Positions 15,584 through 24,602 of a stretch of DNA of 64,000 nt are shown one piece after another. The translations under genes were made by a program, and so were the position numbers. Under the pieces are notes generated by a model. It saw only the letters and a list, made by a program, of their open reading frames with translations, was not told the DNA's origin and did no database searches. The DNA is from Labilithrix luteola. GTDB lineage: Bacteria; Myxococcota_A; Polyangia; Polyangiales; Polyangiaceae. The stretch's first letter is position 1. Every line of letters starts with the position of its first letter. Location of the stretch: the NCBI RefSeq assembly GCF_001263205.1, contig NZ_CP012333.1, positions 7,648,001-7,712,000 on the forward strand, written 5' to 3'.

Positions 15584-16972
15584 ATGAACCCGCTCATCTC
15601 GTCGCCGCGCGTGCCGGCCTGGGTGCGTCCGAGGCCCGTCGACACGCGCCGTGCGCTCGAGCGCCACGACGACAAGATCGCGCGCGTCGTGCGACAGCTT
15701 CGCGCCCACACGAGCGGCCGCCCGGTGTCCTTCCTCAAGAAGGCCGTTTCGCATCAGGTCCCGAAGAGGGACGACAAGCGCTACACCGACGACAAGATCG
15801 ACCTGCGTGACCTCGACGAGATCATCGAGATCGATCCGCACGGCCGCACGTGCACGGCCGAACCCGGCGTCACCTTCACCGAGCTCGTTCGACGAACGTT
15901 GCCTTGGGGGCTCGTGCCCATCGTGGTGCCCGAGCTGCGGACGATCACCGTCGGCGGCGCCGTCTCCGGCTGTTCCCTCGAGTCGATGTCGTTCCGCTAC
16001 GGCGGTTTCCACGACACCTGCGTGGAGTACGAAGTCATCACGGCGAAGGGTGACGTTCTGAAGTGCACTCCGGACAACGAGAACTGGCTCGTGTTCCAGA
16101 TGATGCACGGGTCGTTCGGCACGCTCGGCGTGCTCTCGAAGCTGAAGTTCAAGCTCGTGCCCGCGAAGCCCTACGTGCGTATGACGTACGATCACTTCCG
16201 CTCGCTCTCGCAATACAAGGCCGCGATCCACCGGCACTTCGTGGCCAAGGACGTGGACTTCATGGACGGCATCATCCACTCGCCGACGCACTACGTGCTG
16301 AGCCTCGGCCGGTTCATCGACGAGGTGCCGTACACGAACCGCTACGACTGGATGAAGATCTACTTCAAGAGCACGGCGGAGCGACGCGAGGACTATTTGC
16401 GGACGCCGGACTACTTCTTCCGCTACGACAACGGCGTCACGAACGTTCATCCGAAGTCGGCGGTCGGGCGCCTCTTGTTCGGGCGATTCATGCACTCGAA
16501 CGAGCTGCTGCGGCTGGCGTCGACGCTTCGCCACTTGCTCCCGGCGAACAAACCCGAAGTGACCGTCGACCTCTTCATCCCGTTCTCGAAGGTCGACGAC
16601 TTCATGGGCTGGTACGAAAAGACGCTCGGCCACTATCCGCTCTGGTGCGTGCCCTACCGGCGCGTGCGCGACTACGAGTGGATCGCCGACGGCTACTTCC
16701 GAGGTCTGAAGGACGAGCTCTTCCTCGACATCGCCATCTACGGGATGAAGCAGCAGGGGGGCCGCAACCACTACAAGGAGCTCGAGGCGGAGCTTCTCGA
16801 GGTACAGGGGCTCAAGACCCTGATCTCGTACAACTACTACGACGAAGACGTCTTCTGGCGGATCTGGAACAAACCGAACTACGACGCCGTCAAACGCGTC
16901 GTCGACCCGGACAACGTATTCCGCGATCTCTACGTGAAGATGTGTCGCGTCTCGCGCGGCCTCGACAGCTAG
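15584..16972 (+). CDS. FAD-binding oxidoreductase, DHCR24/DIMINUTO-like
   Basis: 462 aa. An FAD-PCMH domain at about residues 50-220 contains TCTAEPGVTFTEL, PIVVPELRTITVGGAVSG and SFRYGGFHDTC, the last close to the phrases of 24-dehydrocholesterol reductase and plant DIMINUTO. The C-terminal half has WYEKTLGHYPLW and PFS-V blocks seen in the same group. DHCR24 reduces the sterol side-chain double bond; bacterial homologues may act on sterols, carotenoids or decaprenyl-type substrates (DprE1 is a distant relative). Some myxobacteria make sterols, so that is plausible but unproved. ATG 15545 would add 13 residues. Confidence 0.83.
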   Translation: MNPLISSPRVPAWVRPRPVDTRRALERHDDKIARVVRQLRAHTSGRPVSFLKKAVSHQVPKRDDKRYTDDKIDLRDLDEIIEIDPHGRTCTAEPGVTFTELVRRTLPWGLVPIVVPELRTITVGGAVSGCSLESMSFRYGGFHDTCVEYEVITAKGDVLKCTPDNENWLVFQMMHGSFGTLGVLSKLKFKLVPAKPYVRMTYDHFRSLSQYKAAIHRHFVAKDVDFMDGIIHSPTHYVLSLGRFIDEVPYTNRYDWMKIYFKSTAERREDYLRTPDYFFRYDNGVTNVHPKSAVGRLLFGRFMHSNELLRLASTLRHLLPANKPEVTVDLFIPFSKVDDFMGWYEKTLGHYPLWCVPYRRVRDYEWIADGYFRGLKDELFLDIAIYGMKQQGGRNHYKELEAELLEVQGLKTLISYNYYDEDVFWRIWNKPNYDAVKRVVDPDNVFRDLYVKMCRVSRGLDS

Positions 16973-16981
16973 CGCCGAGAG

Positions 16982-17017
16982 CGCGACCGTGACCGCGACG
17001 CTGACCGCGACCACGAC
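16982..17017. repeat. Three imperfect 12-bp tandem repeats
   Basis: CGCGACCGTGAC, CGCGACGCTGAC and CGCGACCACGAC lie head to tail between the FAD oxidoreductase and the helicase gene. Probably low-complexity sequence; no function inferred. Confidence 0.5.
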
Positions 17018-17059
17018 GGGCGCGACGGTCTCCGACGGAGTAGACTCGATTGCGCCGTC

Positions 17060-20000
17060 ATGCCGCTCACGCCCTTCCATCCGGCCGTTCGCCGTTGGTT
17101 CTCCGAGTCCGTCGGTGAGCCCACCCGTGCGCAGCGCGAGGGCTGGGCGAACATCCGCGAGGGGCGCCATACGCTGATCGCCGCGCCGACCGGCTCCGGC
17201 AAGACGCTCGCGGCGTTCCTCTCGGCCATCGATTCGCTGCTGTCGAGCGGGCCGCTGCCCGACGAGACGCGCGTGCTCTACGTCTCGCCGCTGAAGGCCC
17301 TCGCCAGCGACATCCAGAAGAACCTCGACAAGCCTCTCGAGGAGATCCGCCGGCTCGATCCGTCGCTGCCCGACGTCGAGGTCGTCGTGCGTACGGGCGA
17401 CACGAACGCCAAGACGCGCGCCTCGACCTCGAAGAAGCCGCCCCACATCCTCGTCACCACGCCCGAGTCGCTCTACATCATGCTGACGAGCGACGGCGGG
17501 CGACGCGTGCTCTCCACCGTGCGGACGGTGATCATCGACGAGATCCATGCGCTCGCCCGCGACAAGCGTGGTTCGCATCTCGCGCTTTCGCTCGAGCGGC
17601 TCGTGGCGCTCGTCCAGAGCCCCTTCCAGCGCATCGGTCTGTCGGCGACCCAAAAGCCGCTCGAGGACATGGCGCGCTTTCTGGTCGGCAAGGATCGCCC
17701 GTGTGCGCTCGTCGACACCGGGCACCTCCGGACGATCGACCTCGCGATCGAAGTGCCGCCGTCGCCGCTCTCGGCCGTGTGCTCGCACGAGGTCTGGGAA
17801 GAGATCTACACGCGCGCGGCCGATCTCGTTCGCGAACATCGGACTACGCTTCTCTTCGTCAACACGCGCCGCATGGCCGAGCGCATCGCCGCACGCCTCG
17901 CGCCGCTTCTCGGTGAAGACGCCGTCACCTGCCACCACGGAAGCCTCTCTGCCGAACGACGTCTCGATGCCGAGACGCGCCTCAAGAAAGGTCAGCTTCG
18001 AGCGCTCGTGGCCACGGCGTCGCTCGAGCTCGGCATCGACATCGGCGACGTCGACCTCGTTCTCCAGTTCGGCGCCTCGCGTTCGATCGCCACCCTGCTC
18101 CAGCGCATCGGTCGCGCCGGTCACGGCGTGGGGCGCGTTCCGAAAGGACGCATTTTCCCGCTCACGCGCGACGAGCTCGTCGAAGCGCAGGCGCTGGTCG
18201 AAGCCGTCCGCGAGGGCATTCTCGATCGGACGCCCCAACCCGGCGCGCCGCTCGACATTCTCGCGCAGCAAGTGGTGGCCGCGTGCGTGACCGAGACGTG
18301 GAGCGAACGCGAGCTCTACGAGCGGCTCACGAAGGCGTGGCCGTACCGGGACGTGACGCGTGCCGAATTCGACGAGGTGGTGAAGCTCCACGCCCAGGGG
18401 CGGGCGGCGCTCTTGCACCGTGACGGCGTCGGAGGAAAGGTCCGCGCCACCAAGCGCGCGCGCCTGACGGCCATCACCGGTGGCGGTGCGATTCCCGACA
18501 CCGCGGACTACCGCGTCTTGCTCGAGCCCGAGAGCACGTTCATCGGCACGCTCAACGAGGACTTCGCGATCGAGTCCGCCCAAGGCGACATCTTCCAGCT
18601 CGGCACCACGTCGTGGCGCATCCTCAAGGTGGAGCCCGGCATCGTGCGCGTGGCCGACGCGAATGGCGCGCCGCCCACCATTCCGTTCTGGCTCGGCGAA
18701 GCCCCGGCGCGAACGCAGGAGCTGTCCGATGCGATCGGTCGCGTCCGCGAACGCGTCGCTCTGGAGACGACGCCCAAGTCCCTCGTGCCCACCTCCACCG
18801 AAGAGGCCGTCGCGGTCCAGCTCCGCGAGTACATCGAGGCTGGGCGGAAGGGCCTCGGCGTGGTGCCCACGCAGAAGCACGTCGTCATCGAGCGCTTCTT
18901 CGACGAGAGCGGCGGCATGCAGGTGGTGCTGCACGCGCCCTTCGGCGGCCGCATCAACCGCGCGTGGGGCCTCACGCTGCGAAAGCGCTTCTGCCGAGGA
19001 TTCGGCTTCGAGCTCCAGGCGGCGGCGAACGACGAGGCCATCGTCTTCTCGCTCGGGCTGCAGCACAGCTTCCCACTCGAAGAGGTCTTCGACTACCTGC
19101 ATCCCAACACGGCGCGCGACCTGCTCGTGCAGGCGCTGCTCGATGCCCCGATGTTCGCGACGCGATGGCGCTGGAACGCTTCGCGCTCGCTCATGCTCGA
19201 GCGCGCCCGAGGCGGCAAGCGCGTTCCTCCCCAGCTTCTGCGCATGCGCGCAGAAGATCTCCTCGCCTCGAGCTTTCCTGCTGCCATCGCCTGTCCCGAG
19301 ACGCTTCCGCCCGGCGACATCGACGTGCCGATGGACCACCCCATCGTTCGTCAGACCGTCGAAGACTGCCTCAACGAAGCGATGGACATCGAAGGCTTCC
19401 TCGACGTCCTCCGCGGCCTCCGCGACGGACGTATCGCCAGGCACGCCATCGACACGGTCGAGCCTTCCGTTTTCGCGCACGGCATCCTGGCGGCGCAGCC
19501 CTACACGTTCCTCGACGACGCTCCGCTCGAGGAGCGCCGCACGCAGGCCGTCATCACGCGTCGGACCTTCAACGCCGACAAGGCTGACGACCTCGGTGCG
19601 CTCGACCCCGAGGCGATCGCACGCGTGCGCGCCGAGGCGTGGCCCGAGCCGACGAACGCCGAAGAGGTGCACGAGGCCCTCGGTTGGATGGGTTACGTGA
19701 CCCGCGAAGAGGCTGCTCCATGGCAGCCGTGGATCGACGAGCTGCGGGCCGCCGGTCGCGTAGTGCTCGAAGGCGATCGATGGTTCTCGGTCGAAGCCAC
19801 GCGCGATCCGAAGGAGATCATGCGCGGCCGTCTCGAGGCCCTCGGCCCGATTTTCAGCGACGATCCGACGCTGCTCGCCCTCGAAGCGGAGGGCGTTGCC
19901 GTGCGTGGCCGCTTCGAGGGCCGAGCCGGGTGGTGCAGCCGTCGTCTGCTCGCACGCATTCATCGCTATACGCTCGATCGCCTGCGCAAGGAGATCGAAC

Positions 20001-20956
20001 CCGTGTCGGCCGCGGAGTTCGTGCGCTTCCTCGCGGCGTTCCAGCACGTGGACGAAGAGCATCGTCTCGAAGGTCCGCGGGGTGTGGCCGAGGTGGTGCA
20101 GCAGCTCGCGGGCTTCGAAGTTCCGGCCGTGGCCTGGGAGCAGACCGTCCTTCCGCGACGCGTGCGCGGATACAAGCGTGAGTGGCTCGATCTGCTCACA
20201 CTCTCGGGGGAGGTGGCGTGGGGCAGGCTCTGGGGCAGTGGAGCCACCGCGATTCGCACCACGCCGATGTGCCTCGTGCCGCGCGAGGACCTCGAGACGT
20301 GGACGCGCCTCGCTCAGCCTTACGACGCCGCGGGCCTCGACCCTCCTGCCGTACGTATTCGCGACGCGATCGCGATGCGCGGCGCCATGTTCCCCCACGA
20401 GATCACCCGAGCGACCGGGCTCCCCGCGAGCGAGATCGACGTTGGGCTAGCCGAGCTCGCGGCCACGGGCGCCGCCACGTGTGATGCCTTCGGCGCGCTC
20501 CGAGCGCTCGTGCTGCCGGCGGCGAAGAAGAAAATGGCCGGTGCAGCGGCCGGGCGCTGGAGCCTGTTGAGGCCAGCGTCCGACGCGGGCGTCACGACGG
20601 CTCAGTACTCCTCCGAGGCCCTCGAAGCCGTCGCCAGACAGCTTCTGCGGCGGACCGGCGTGGTCTTTCGAAAGACCACCGCGCGCGAGAAAATGCCGGT
20701 GATGTGGCGCGACCTCCTCCGTGTTTACCGCACCCTCGAGGCACGTGGAGAGATTCGCGGCGGTCGTTTCGTGGCGGGTTTCGACGGCGAGCAGTACGCG
20801 CTTCCCGAAGCGATTCCGCTCTTGCGATCGATTCGGCGGCGTGGCGTCTCGGCGCCGGTCGAGGTGTCGGCCGGAGACCCGCTGAACTTCCGCGGGATCC
20901 TCACGCCCGAACCCCGCGTCGCTCCGACCACACGTGGCGTCGTTCTGGTGGCGTGA
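17060..20956 (+). CDS. lhr: Lhr-type DEAD/DEAH-box helicase
   Basis: 1298 aa superfamily 2 helicase. RecA-like domain 1 has Walker A APTGSGKTLAAF (about 42-53), TTPESLY, and Walker B/motif II DEIH at about 160, the DEIH form typical of Lhr; LSATQKP follows. Domain 2 has LVATASLELGIDIGDVDLV and QRIGRAGHG. After it come the winged-helix and beta-barrel segments of the Lhr core, then about 400 residues of the Lhr C-terminal extension. Lhr proteins translocate 3'-5' on single-stranded DNA and unwind DNA/RNA hybrids, with links to DNA repair. It is shorter than E. coli Lhr (about 1500 aa). The metallophosphoesterase often found beside lhr is absent. Apparently monocistronic. Confidence 0.93.
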   Translation: MPLTPFHPAVRRWFSESVGEPTRAQREGWANIREGRHTLIAAPTGSGKTLAAFLSAIDSLLSSGPLPDETRVLYVSPLKALASDIQKNLDKPLEEIRRLDPSLPDVEVVVRTGDTNAKTRASTSKKPPHILVTTPESLYIMLTSDGGRRVLSTVRTVIIDEIHALARDKRGSHLALSLERLVALVQSPFQRIGLSATQKPLEDMARFLVGKDRPCALVDTGHLRTIDLAIEVPPSPLSAVCSHEVWEEIYTRAADLVREHRTTLLFVNTRRMAERIAARLAPLLGEDAVTCHHGSLSAERRLDAETRLKKGQLRALVATASLELGIDIGDVDLVLQFGASRSIATLLQRIGRAGHGVGRVPKGRIFPLTRDELVEAQALVEAVREGILDRTPQPGAPLDILAQQVVAACVTETWSERELYERLTKAWPYRDVTRAEFDEVVKLHAQGRAALLHRDGVGGKVRATKRARLTAITGGGAIPDTADYRVLLEPESTFIGTLNEDFAIESAQGDIFQLGTTSWRILKVEPGIVRVADANGAPPTIPFWLGEAPARTQELSDAIGRVRERVALETTPKSLVPTSTEEAVAVQLREYIEAGRKGLGVVPTQKHVVIERFFDESGGMQVVLHAPFGGRINRAWGLTLRKRFCRGFGFELQAAANDEAIVFSLGLQHSFPLEEVFDYLHPNTARDLLVQALLDAPMFATRWRWNASRSLMLERARGGKRVPPQLLRMRAEDLLASSFPAAIACPETLPPGDIDVPMDHPIVRQTVEDCLNEAMDIEGFLDVLRGLRDGRIARHAIDTVEPSVFAHGILAAQPYTFLDDAPLEERRTQAVITRRTFNADKADDLGALDPEAIARVRAEAWPEPTNAEEVHEALGWMGYVTREEAAPWQPWIDELRAAGRVVLEGDRWFSVEATRDPKEIMRGRLEALGPIFSDDPTLLALEAEGVAVRGRFEGRAGWCSRRLLARIHRYTLDRLRKEIEPVSAAEFVRFLAAFQHVDEEHRLEGPRGVAEVVQQLAGFEVPAVAWEQTVLPRRVRGYKREWLDLLTLSGEVAWGRLWGSGATAIRTTPMCLVPREDLETWTRLAQPYDAAGLDPPAVRIRDAIAMRGAMFPHEITRATGLPASEIDVGLAELAATGAATCDAFGALRALVLPAAKKKMAGAAAGRWSLLRPASDAGVTTAQYSSEALEAVARQLLRRTGVVFRKTTAREKMPVMWRDLLRVYRTLEARGEIRGGRFVAGFDGEQYALPEAIPLLRSIRRRGVSAPVEVSAGDPLNFRGILTPEPRVAPTTRGVVLVA

Positions 20957-21095
20957 GCGTGGACCGTAGCTAGCGTCGGCTTTGGTCGCCGGCACGGTCT
21001 CGTTTCGTGATCGCGCTCCATCGCGCTCGACCGCGACTGACGCGACGGTGCGCCACCTTGAACCGGAGCGCGGCCGTATCAAGCTTTCGAAGAAC

Positions 21096-22307
21096 ATGAG
21101 CCTAACCGGGCGATCCGCATTCCACCTGCTTGCGAAGCCGACCGGCGCCATCTGCAATTTGAATTGCCGCTATTGCTTCTTTCTCTCCAAAGAAGATCTC
21201 TATCCGGGCTCTTCCTTCCGAATGAGCGACGAGCTGCTCGAGACGTACCTCGCGCAGTATCTCGATTCGCAGATGGGGCCCGAGATCAACATCGCGTGGC
21301 AGGGCGGGGAGCCCACGCTGATGGGGCTCGACTTTTTCCGTCGTGCCGCCTCCCGCGCGAACGCGCTGAAGCGTCAGGGCACACGCGTTCTCCACACGAT
21401 GCAGACCAACGGCGTGCTCCTCGACGACGAGTGGTGCACGTTCTTCGCCGAGAACGACTTCCTCGTGGGCCTCAGCATCGACGGGCCGCGCGAGATGCAC
21501 GACGCCTATCGCGTCGACAAAGGTGACAAGCCCACGTTCGACAAAGTGATGCGCGGCCTCTCGCTTCTCCAGAAGCATCGCGTCGAAGTCAACGTGCTCA
21601 CCACGGTTCACGCGGCCAACGCCGGGCACCCCGCGCAGGTCTATCGCTTCTTGCGCGACCAGGCGAACGCGCGCTTCATCCAATTCATTCCGATCGTCGA
21701 GCGCAAGAACACGACGGGCTTCCAGGAGGGCAGCGAGGTCACCGAGCGCTCGGTGACGGGCGCCCAGTTCGGCGCCTTTCTGAACGGCGTCTTCGACGAG
21801 TGGATCCTGCACGACGTGGGGACGGTATTCGTGCAGATGTTCGACGTCGCGCTCGCGGCGTGGGCCAAACAGCCAACCGGACTTTGCGTGTTCTCCGAGA
21901 CGTGTGGAAATGCCCTGGCACTCGAGCACAACGGAGACTTGTATTCGTGCGATCACTTCGTCGAGCCGAAGCACCGCCTCGGCAACATCAAGAAGCGGCA
22001 CATGGCGCTTCTCGCGAACGGTGATCAGCAGCGGAAGTTCGGTCGCCACAAGCTCGACTCGCTGCCCAAGCAGTGCCGCGAGTGCGACGTGCGCTTCGCC
22101 TGTCACGGCGGCTGTCCGAAAGATCGATTCATCGAGACGTCGGACGGCGAGCCTGGGCTCAACTACCTCTGCGACGGCTACAAGGCATTCTTCCGCCACG
22201 TCGACGGTCCGATGAAGGAGATGACCGAGCTCCTCACGCGCGGACGTCCTCCGGCCGAGGTCATGAGGGCGCGGCGAGCGACCCGACCCGACGATGTGCC
22301 GCCGTAA
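21096..22307 (+). CDS. Anaerobic sulfatase-maturating enzyme (radical SAM)
   Basis: 403 aa radical-SAM/SPASM protein. The SAM 4Fe-4S motif is C20-x3-C24-x2-C27 (ICNLNCRYCF). INIAWQGGEPTLMG and FLVGLSIDGP are family phrases. The C-terminus carries the two SPASM auxiliary cluster regions (CGNALALEHNGDLYSCDHF, and CRECDVRFACHGGCPKDRF). The family converts an active-site Cys or Ser of type I sulfatases to formylglycine without oxygen. No sulfatase lies in the window, so its client is elsewhere. ATG 21096 is used because the phrase FHLLAKPTG normally lies near the N-terminus; the open frame reaches back to 20982. Confidence 0.93.
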   Translation: MSLTGRSAFHLLAKPTGAICNLNCRYCFFLSKEDLYPGSSFRMSDELLETYLAQYLDSQMGPEINIAWQGGEPTLMGLDFFRRAASRANALKRQGTRVLHTMQTNGVLLDDEWCTFFAENDFLVGLSIDGPREMHDAYRVDKGDKPTFDKVMRGLSLLQKHRVEVNVLTTVHAANAGHPAQVYRFLRDQANARFIQFIPIVERKNTTGFQEGSEVTERSVTGAQFGAFLNGVFDEWILHDVGTVFVQMFDVALAAWAKQPTGLCVFSETCGNALALEHNGDLYSCDHFVEPKHRLGNIKKRHMALLANGDQQRKFGRHKLDSLPKQCRECDVRFACHGGCPKDRFIETSDGEPGLNYLCDGYKAFFRHVDGPMKEMTELLTRGRPPAEVMRARRATRPDDVPP

Positions 22308-22346
22308 TCGTGTCGCACGCACGAGGCATGTCGCATTGACTCGATT

Positions 22347-22365
22347 GGAGAGGGACTCACTCTCC
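22347..22365 (+). terminator. Possible weak hairpin terminator
   Basis: GGAGAG (22347-22352) pairs with CTCTCC (22360-22365) around a 7-base loop, 39 bases after the maturase stop in a convergent gap. No T-run follows, so this is tentative. Confidence 0.3.
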
Positions 22366-22571
22366 CGGCGTGGCTGCATTTCATCGATTGGCCTCCGCCC
22401 CGCACAAGCGTCCGGCGGAACCGCGTGGCGCCGATCCCGTCACGCCGGGAGGGAGTGGCAGGTGCACGTGGCCTCCGCTGCCGAGCTCGCTTTCGCAGAA
22501 GCGGCCGGAGCGGAGCTGCGGCTGTGACCGGAGTCAGGCACGCTGGTGCCCGTGTCGTCGCTGACGCGCCG

Positions 22572-23492
22572 TCATGGAATGGGCGTGCCGCGCGAAGCGG
22601 CGAACCGTGTCCGATCATGCTCGAGGTCGAAGAAGCCGGTCTCGTAGAGCCTCTTGATCCGAACGAGCACGTGGGGCGTCGGTCGCCTCAGTTGCGAGAG
22701 CTTCGCCCAGAGTCCGTCGAACTGCATCGCCTGTTCGACGAACGACGCCGGATCCATCGCCGCGAGGACGTCCTTGCCGGCCGCCTGCAGCACGAGGCCT
22801 CGCACGCCTTCGGGCGCCACGAACGCTGCGCAGCGATCGCGTGAGTACGTTCGTACCAGGGAGACCGGGTTGCGCAGGAACGGCACGTGGACGATGTATG
22901 CGGTGAGCACGTCGGAGAGGAAGCGCGTGTGGCCCAGGCGGATCGCCCCGAGACCCCAACCGATGGCGAAGGACATCGCGTCGAGGTTCTTCCGCCATTC
23001 CGGATCGAAGAACTCCTCGGAGAGGAGGACGCACGAGGGGGAGCCCACGGCGGAGTAGACGGAGACCATCGCGTCGGCCGTGACGCTCACGTAGAGCTCG
23101 GGGCGTTCGTTCATCTCGAGGCGACGGCAGTGCTCGGCCACGATGGCGTGGAGCTCAGGGAATTGGTCGCCCGAGATCCGGACGGCGTTTCCACGCGCGG
23201 TAAAGAGTGAGAGATGCCTCGTGAGCGGGGCCAGGGGCAGGCCGATCATCGCCGCGATCACGAGGTACTTGAGGTGACCCACCAGCCTGCCGAGACCGGG
23301 ATGGGCTTCGAGGACGTCCGCCGTGATGACGACCGTGAGGATGCCGAGCCCGAGCAGCACGAAGTTGAGGATGACGCATCCGACGTAGATTCGTCGTTCG
23401 AGCGGATGCCGTAGCATGTTGGCAAGCGCGTCGCGGCCACTGGCGCGCGATTCGGCTCCGGTCCGCAGTCGCGCGAATGTCCCGGTGCTCAT
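22572..23492 (-). CDS. M48-like membrane protein lacking the zinc-protease motif
   Basis: 306 aa. Two hydrophobic helices (about 37-58 and 75-92) precede a domain laid out like an M48 (Ste24/HtpX-type) peptidase: AVRISGDQFPELHAIVAEHCRRL, PELYVSVTADAMVSVYSAVG, VLLSEEF, then the place of the metal site. Where the family has HELGH followed by I-LGH, this protein reads WGLGA (179-183) followed by IRLGH; where M48 proteins of this type have REYSCDR, it reads RTYSRDR. Both zinc-ligand regions are therefore lost while the rest stays in frame, which points to a pseudo-peptidase kept for binding or regulation. Convergent with the maturase. Confidence 0.75.
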   Translation of the reverse strand: MSTGTFARLRTGAESRASGRDALANMLRHPLERRIYVGCVILNFVLLGLGILTVVITADVLEAHPGLGRLVGHLKYLVIAAMIGLPLAPLTRHLSLFTARGNAVRISGDQFPELHAIVAEHCRRLEMNERPELYVSVTADAMVSVYSAVGSPSCVLLSEEFFDPEWRKNLDAMSFAIGWGLGAIRLGHTRFLSDVLTAYIVHVPFLRNPVSLVRTYSRDRCAAFVAPEGVRGLVLQAAGKDVLAAMDPASFVEQAMQFDGLWAKLSQLRRPTPHVLVRIKRLYETGFFDLEHDRTRFAASRGTPIP

Positions 23493-23645
23493 GCGCGTGT
23501 TGCAAGCTCCGCATCTCGGACTGCTCCGTCAATGCGCGAATGCGCGGGACGTGCGATCGAGCGTCGTGCTCTTCCGGCCCCGGTTGCCGACGATCCTCGC
23601 GTGCGCAGGTTTTGCTTGGTCGTTCTTCTGCCACAGGGGTGATCC

Positions 23646-24551
23646 ATGTCGACGCTCGCGCTCATCTCCTTCGCGACGTTCATCATCACCATGATGTTCC
23701 AGACCGGGCTGCAGACGACGAGGGGCGACCTCGACGCGATGGCCCATCGCGGCCACGACATCTGGCGTGGCGTGGTCCTCATGCTGGTCGTGAGCCCGCT
23801 CGTGGCATTTCTGCTGGTCCATCTGGCTGGCCTGAAGGGCCCCATGGCCACCTCGCTCTTGGTGCTCTCCGTCGTGGGCGTGATGCCGATCTTTCCGCGC
23901 GCGGCGTGCAAGGTCGACGGCGATCTGGCTCTCGCCATCGTGCTCATGTTCCTTCTCGGTGGCATCACGGTGGTGACGGCCGCGCCGACGGCATCGTGGC
24001 TGATCTCGTACACCGGCCCGCGTAACGCGGTGCCGGTCGCGAGGCTGGTCGCTCAGCTCGTTCTCCTGCAGGCCGCGCCGCTCATCCTCGGAAGGCTGGT
24101 GCGCGCTCGGACGAGCTGGGGGCTGAAGGTCCGCAAGGTCGTCCAGGTCGTGAACATCGTCGCGCTCGCCGCGCTGGTGGCGTTCCTGCTGCTGCCGCAC
24201 CTGCGCGACGTCTTGGCCGTGAGTGGGACGGTCGCCGTCCTCGCGGTCGTTCAGTCGCTCATCCTCGCGGCGGCGGGGTGGCTCATCGGAGGACGCTCGC
24301 ACGCCGTGCGGCGGACGCTGGCCGTCATGGTCAACCCGCCGAACGTGGGCCTCGCGACGATCCTCGTGTCTTCGGTCCCCGGTGCGCCTCGGCTTCTCCC
24401 GGTCGTCGTCATCGGGCTCTTTCTGGTACGCGCCGTCGTTTCGATAGGAGTGCAATTGGGCATCACTGCATCCCTGAGGCGGGCAGACCGCAGGGGCGAT
24501 ACGGACGCGGGGATTCCTGCCTCGCGTCGTCGAACCGTCCACAGCAGCTGA
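23646..24551 (+). CDS. BASS-family (bile acid:sodium symporter-like) transporter
   Basis: 301 aa with eight or nine hydrophobic helices and a polar Arg-rich tail. The N-terminal half has the SBF/BASS layout: a short first helix, GLQTTRGDLDAMAHRG, then a helix with VVSPLVAFLL; the second repeat includes MVNPPNVGLATILV. Family members import bile acids, pantoate, pyruvate or other organic anions with Na+. The substrate is not predictable here. It diverges from the M48-like gene with about 150 bases between starts. Confidence 0.75.
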   Translation: MSTLALISFATFIITMMFQTGLQTTRGDLDAMAHRGHDIWRGVVLMLVVSPLVAFLLVHLAGLKGPMATSLLVLSVVGVMPIFPRAACKVDGDLALAIVLMFLLGGITVVTAAPTASWLISYTGPRNAVPVARLVAQLVLLQAAPLILGRLVRARTSWGLKVRKVVQVVNIVALAALVAFLLLPHLRDVLAVSGTVAVLAVVQSLILAAAGWLIGGRSHAVRRTLAVMVNPPNVGLATILVSSVPGAPRLLPVVVIGLFLVRAVVSIGVQLGITASLRRADRRGDTDAGIPASRRRTVHSS

Positions 24552-24602
24552 CGCGACTCGTCGACAGACGATCGAGCGGCGCGATGGTAGAGTTGCGCCC
24601 GC

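Noticed and set aside
15191..20398. A 1735-codon open frame on the minus strand opposite the helicase
   Set aside because: Rich in Arg/His/Glu shadow composition with no domain; it mirrors the codon bias of the Lhr gene on the plus strand.
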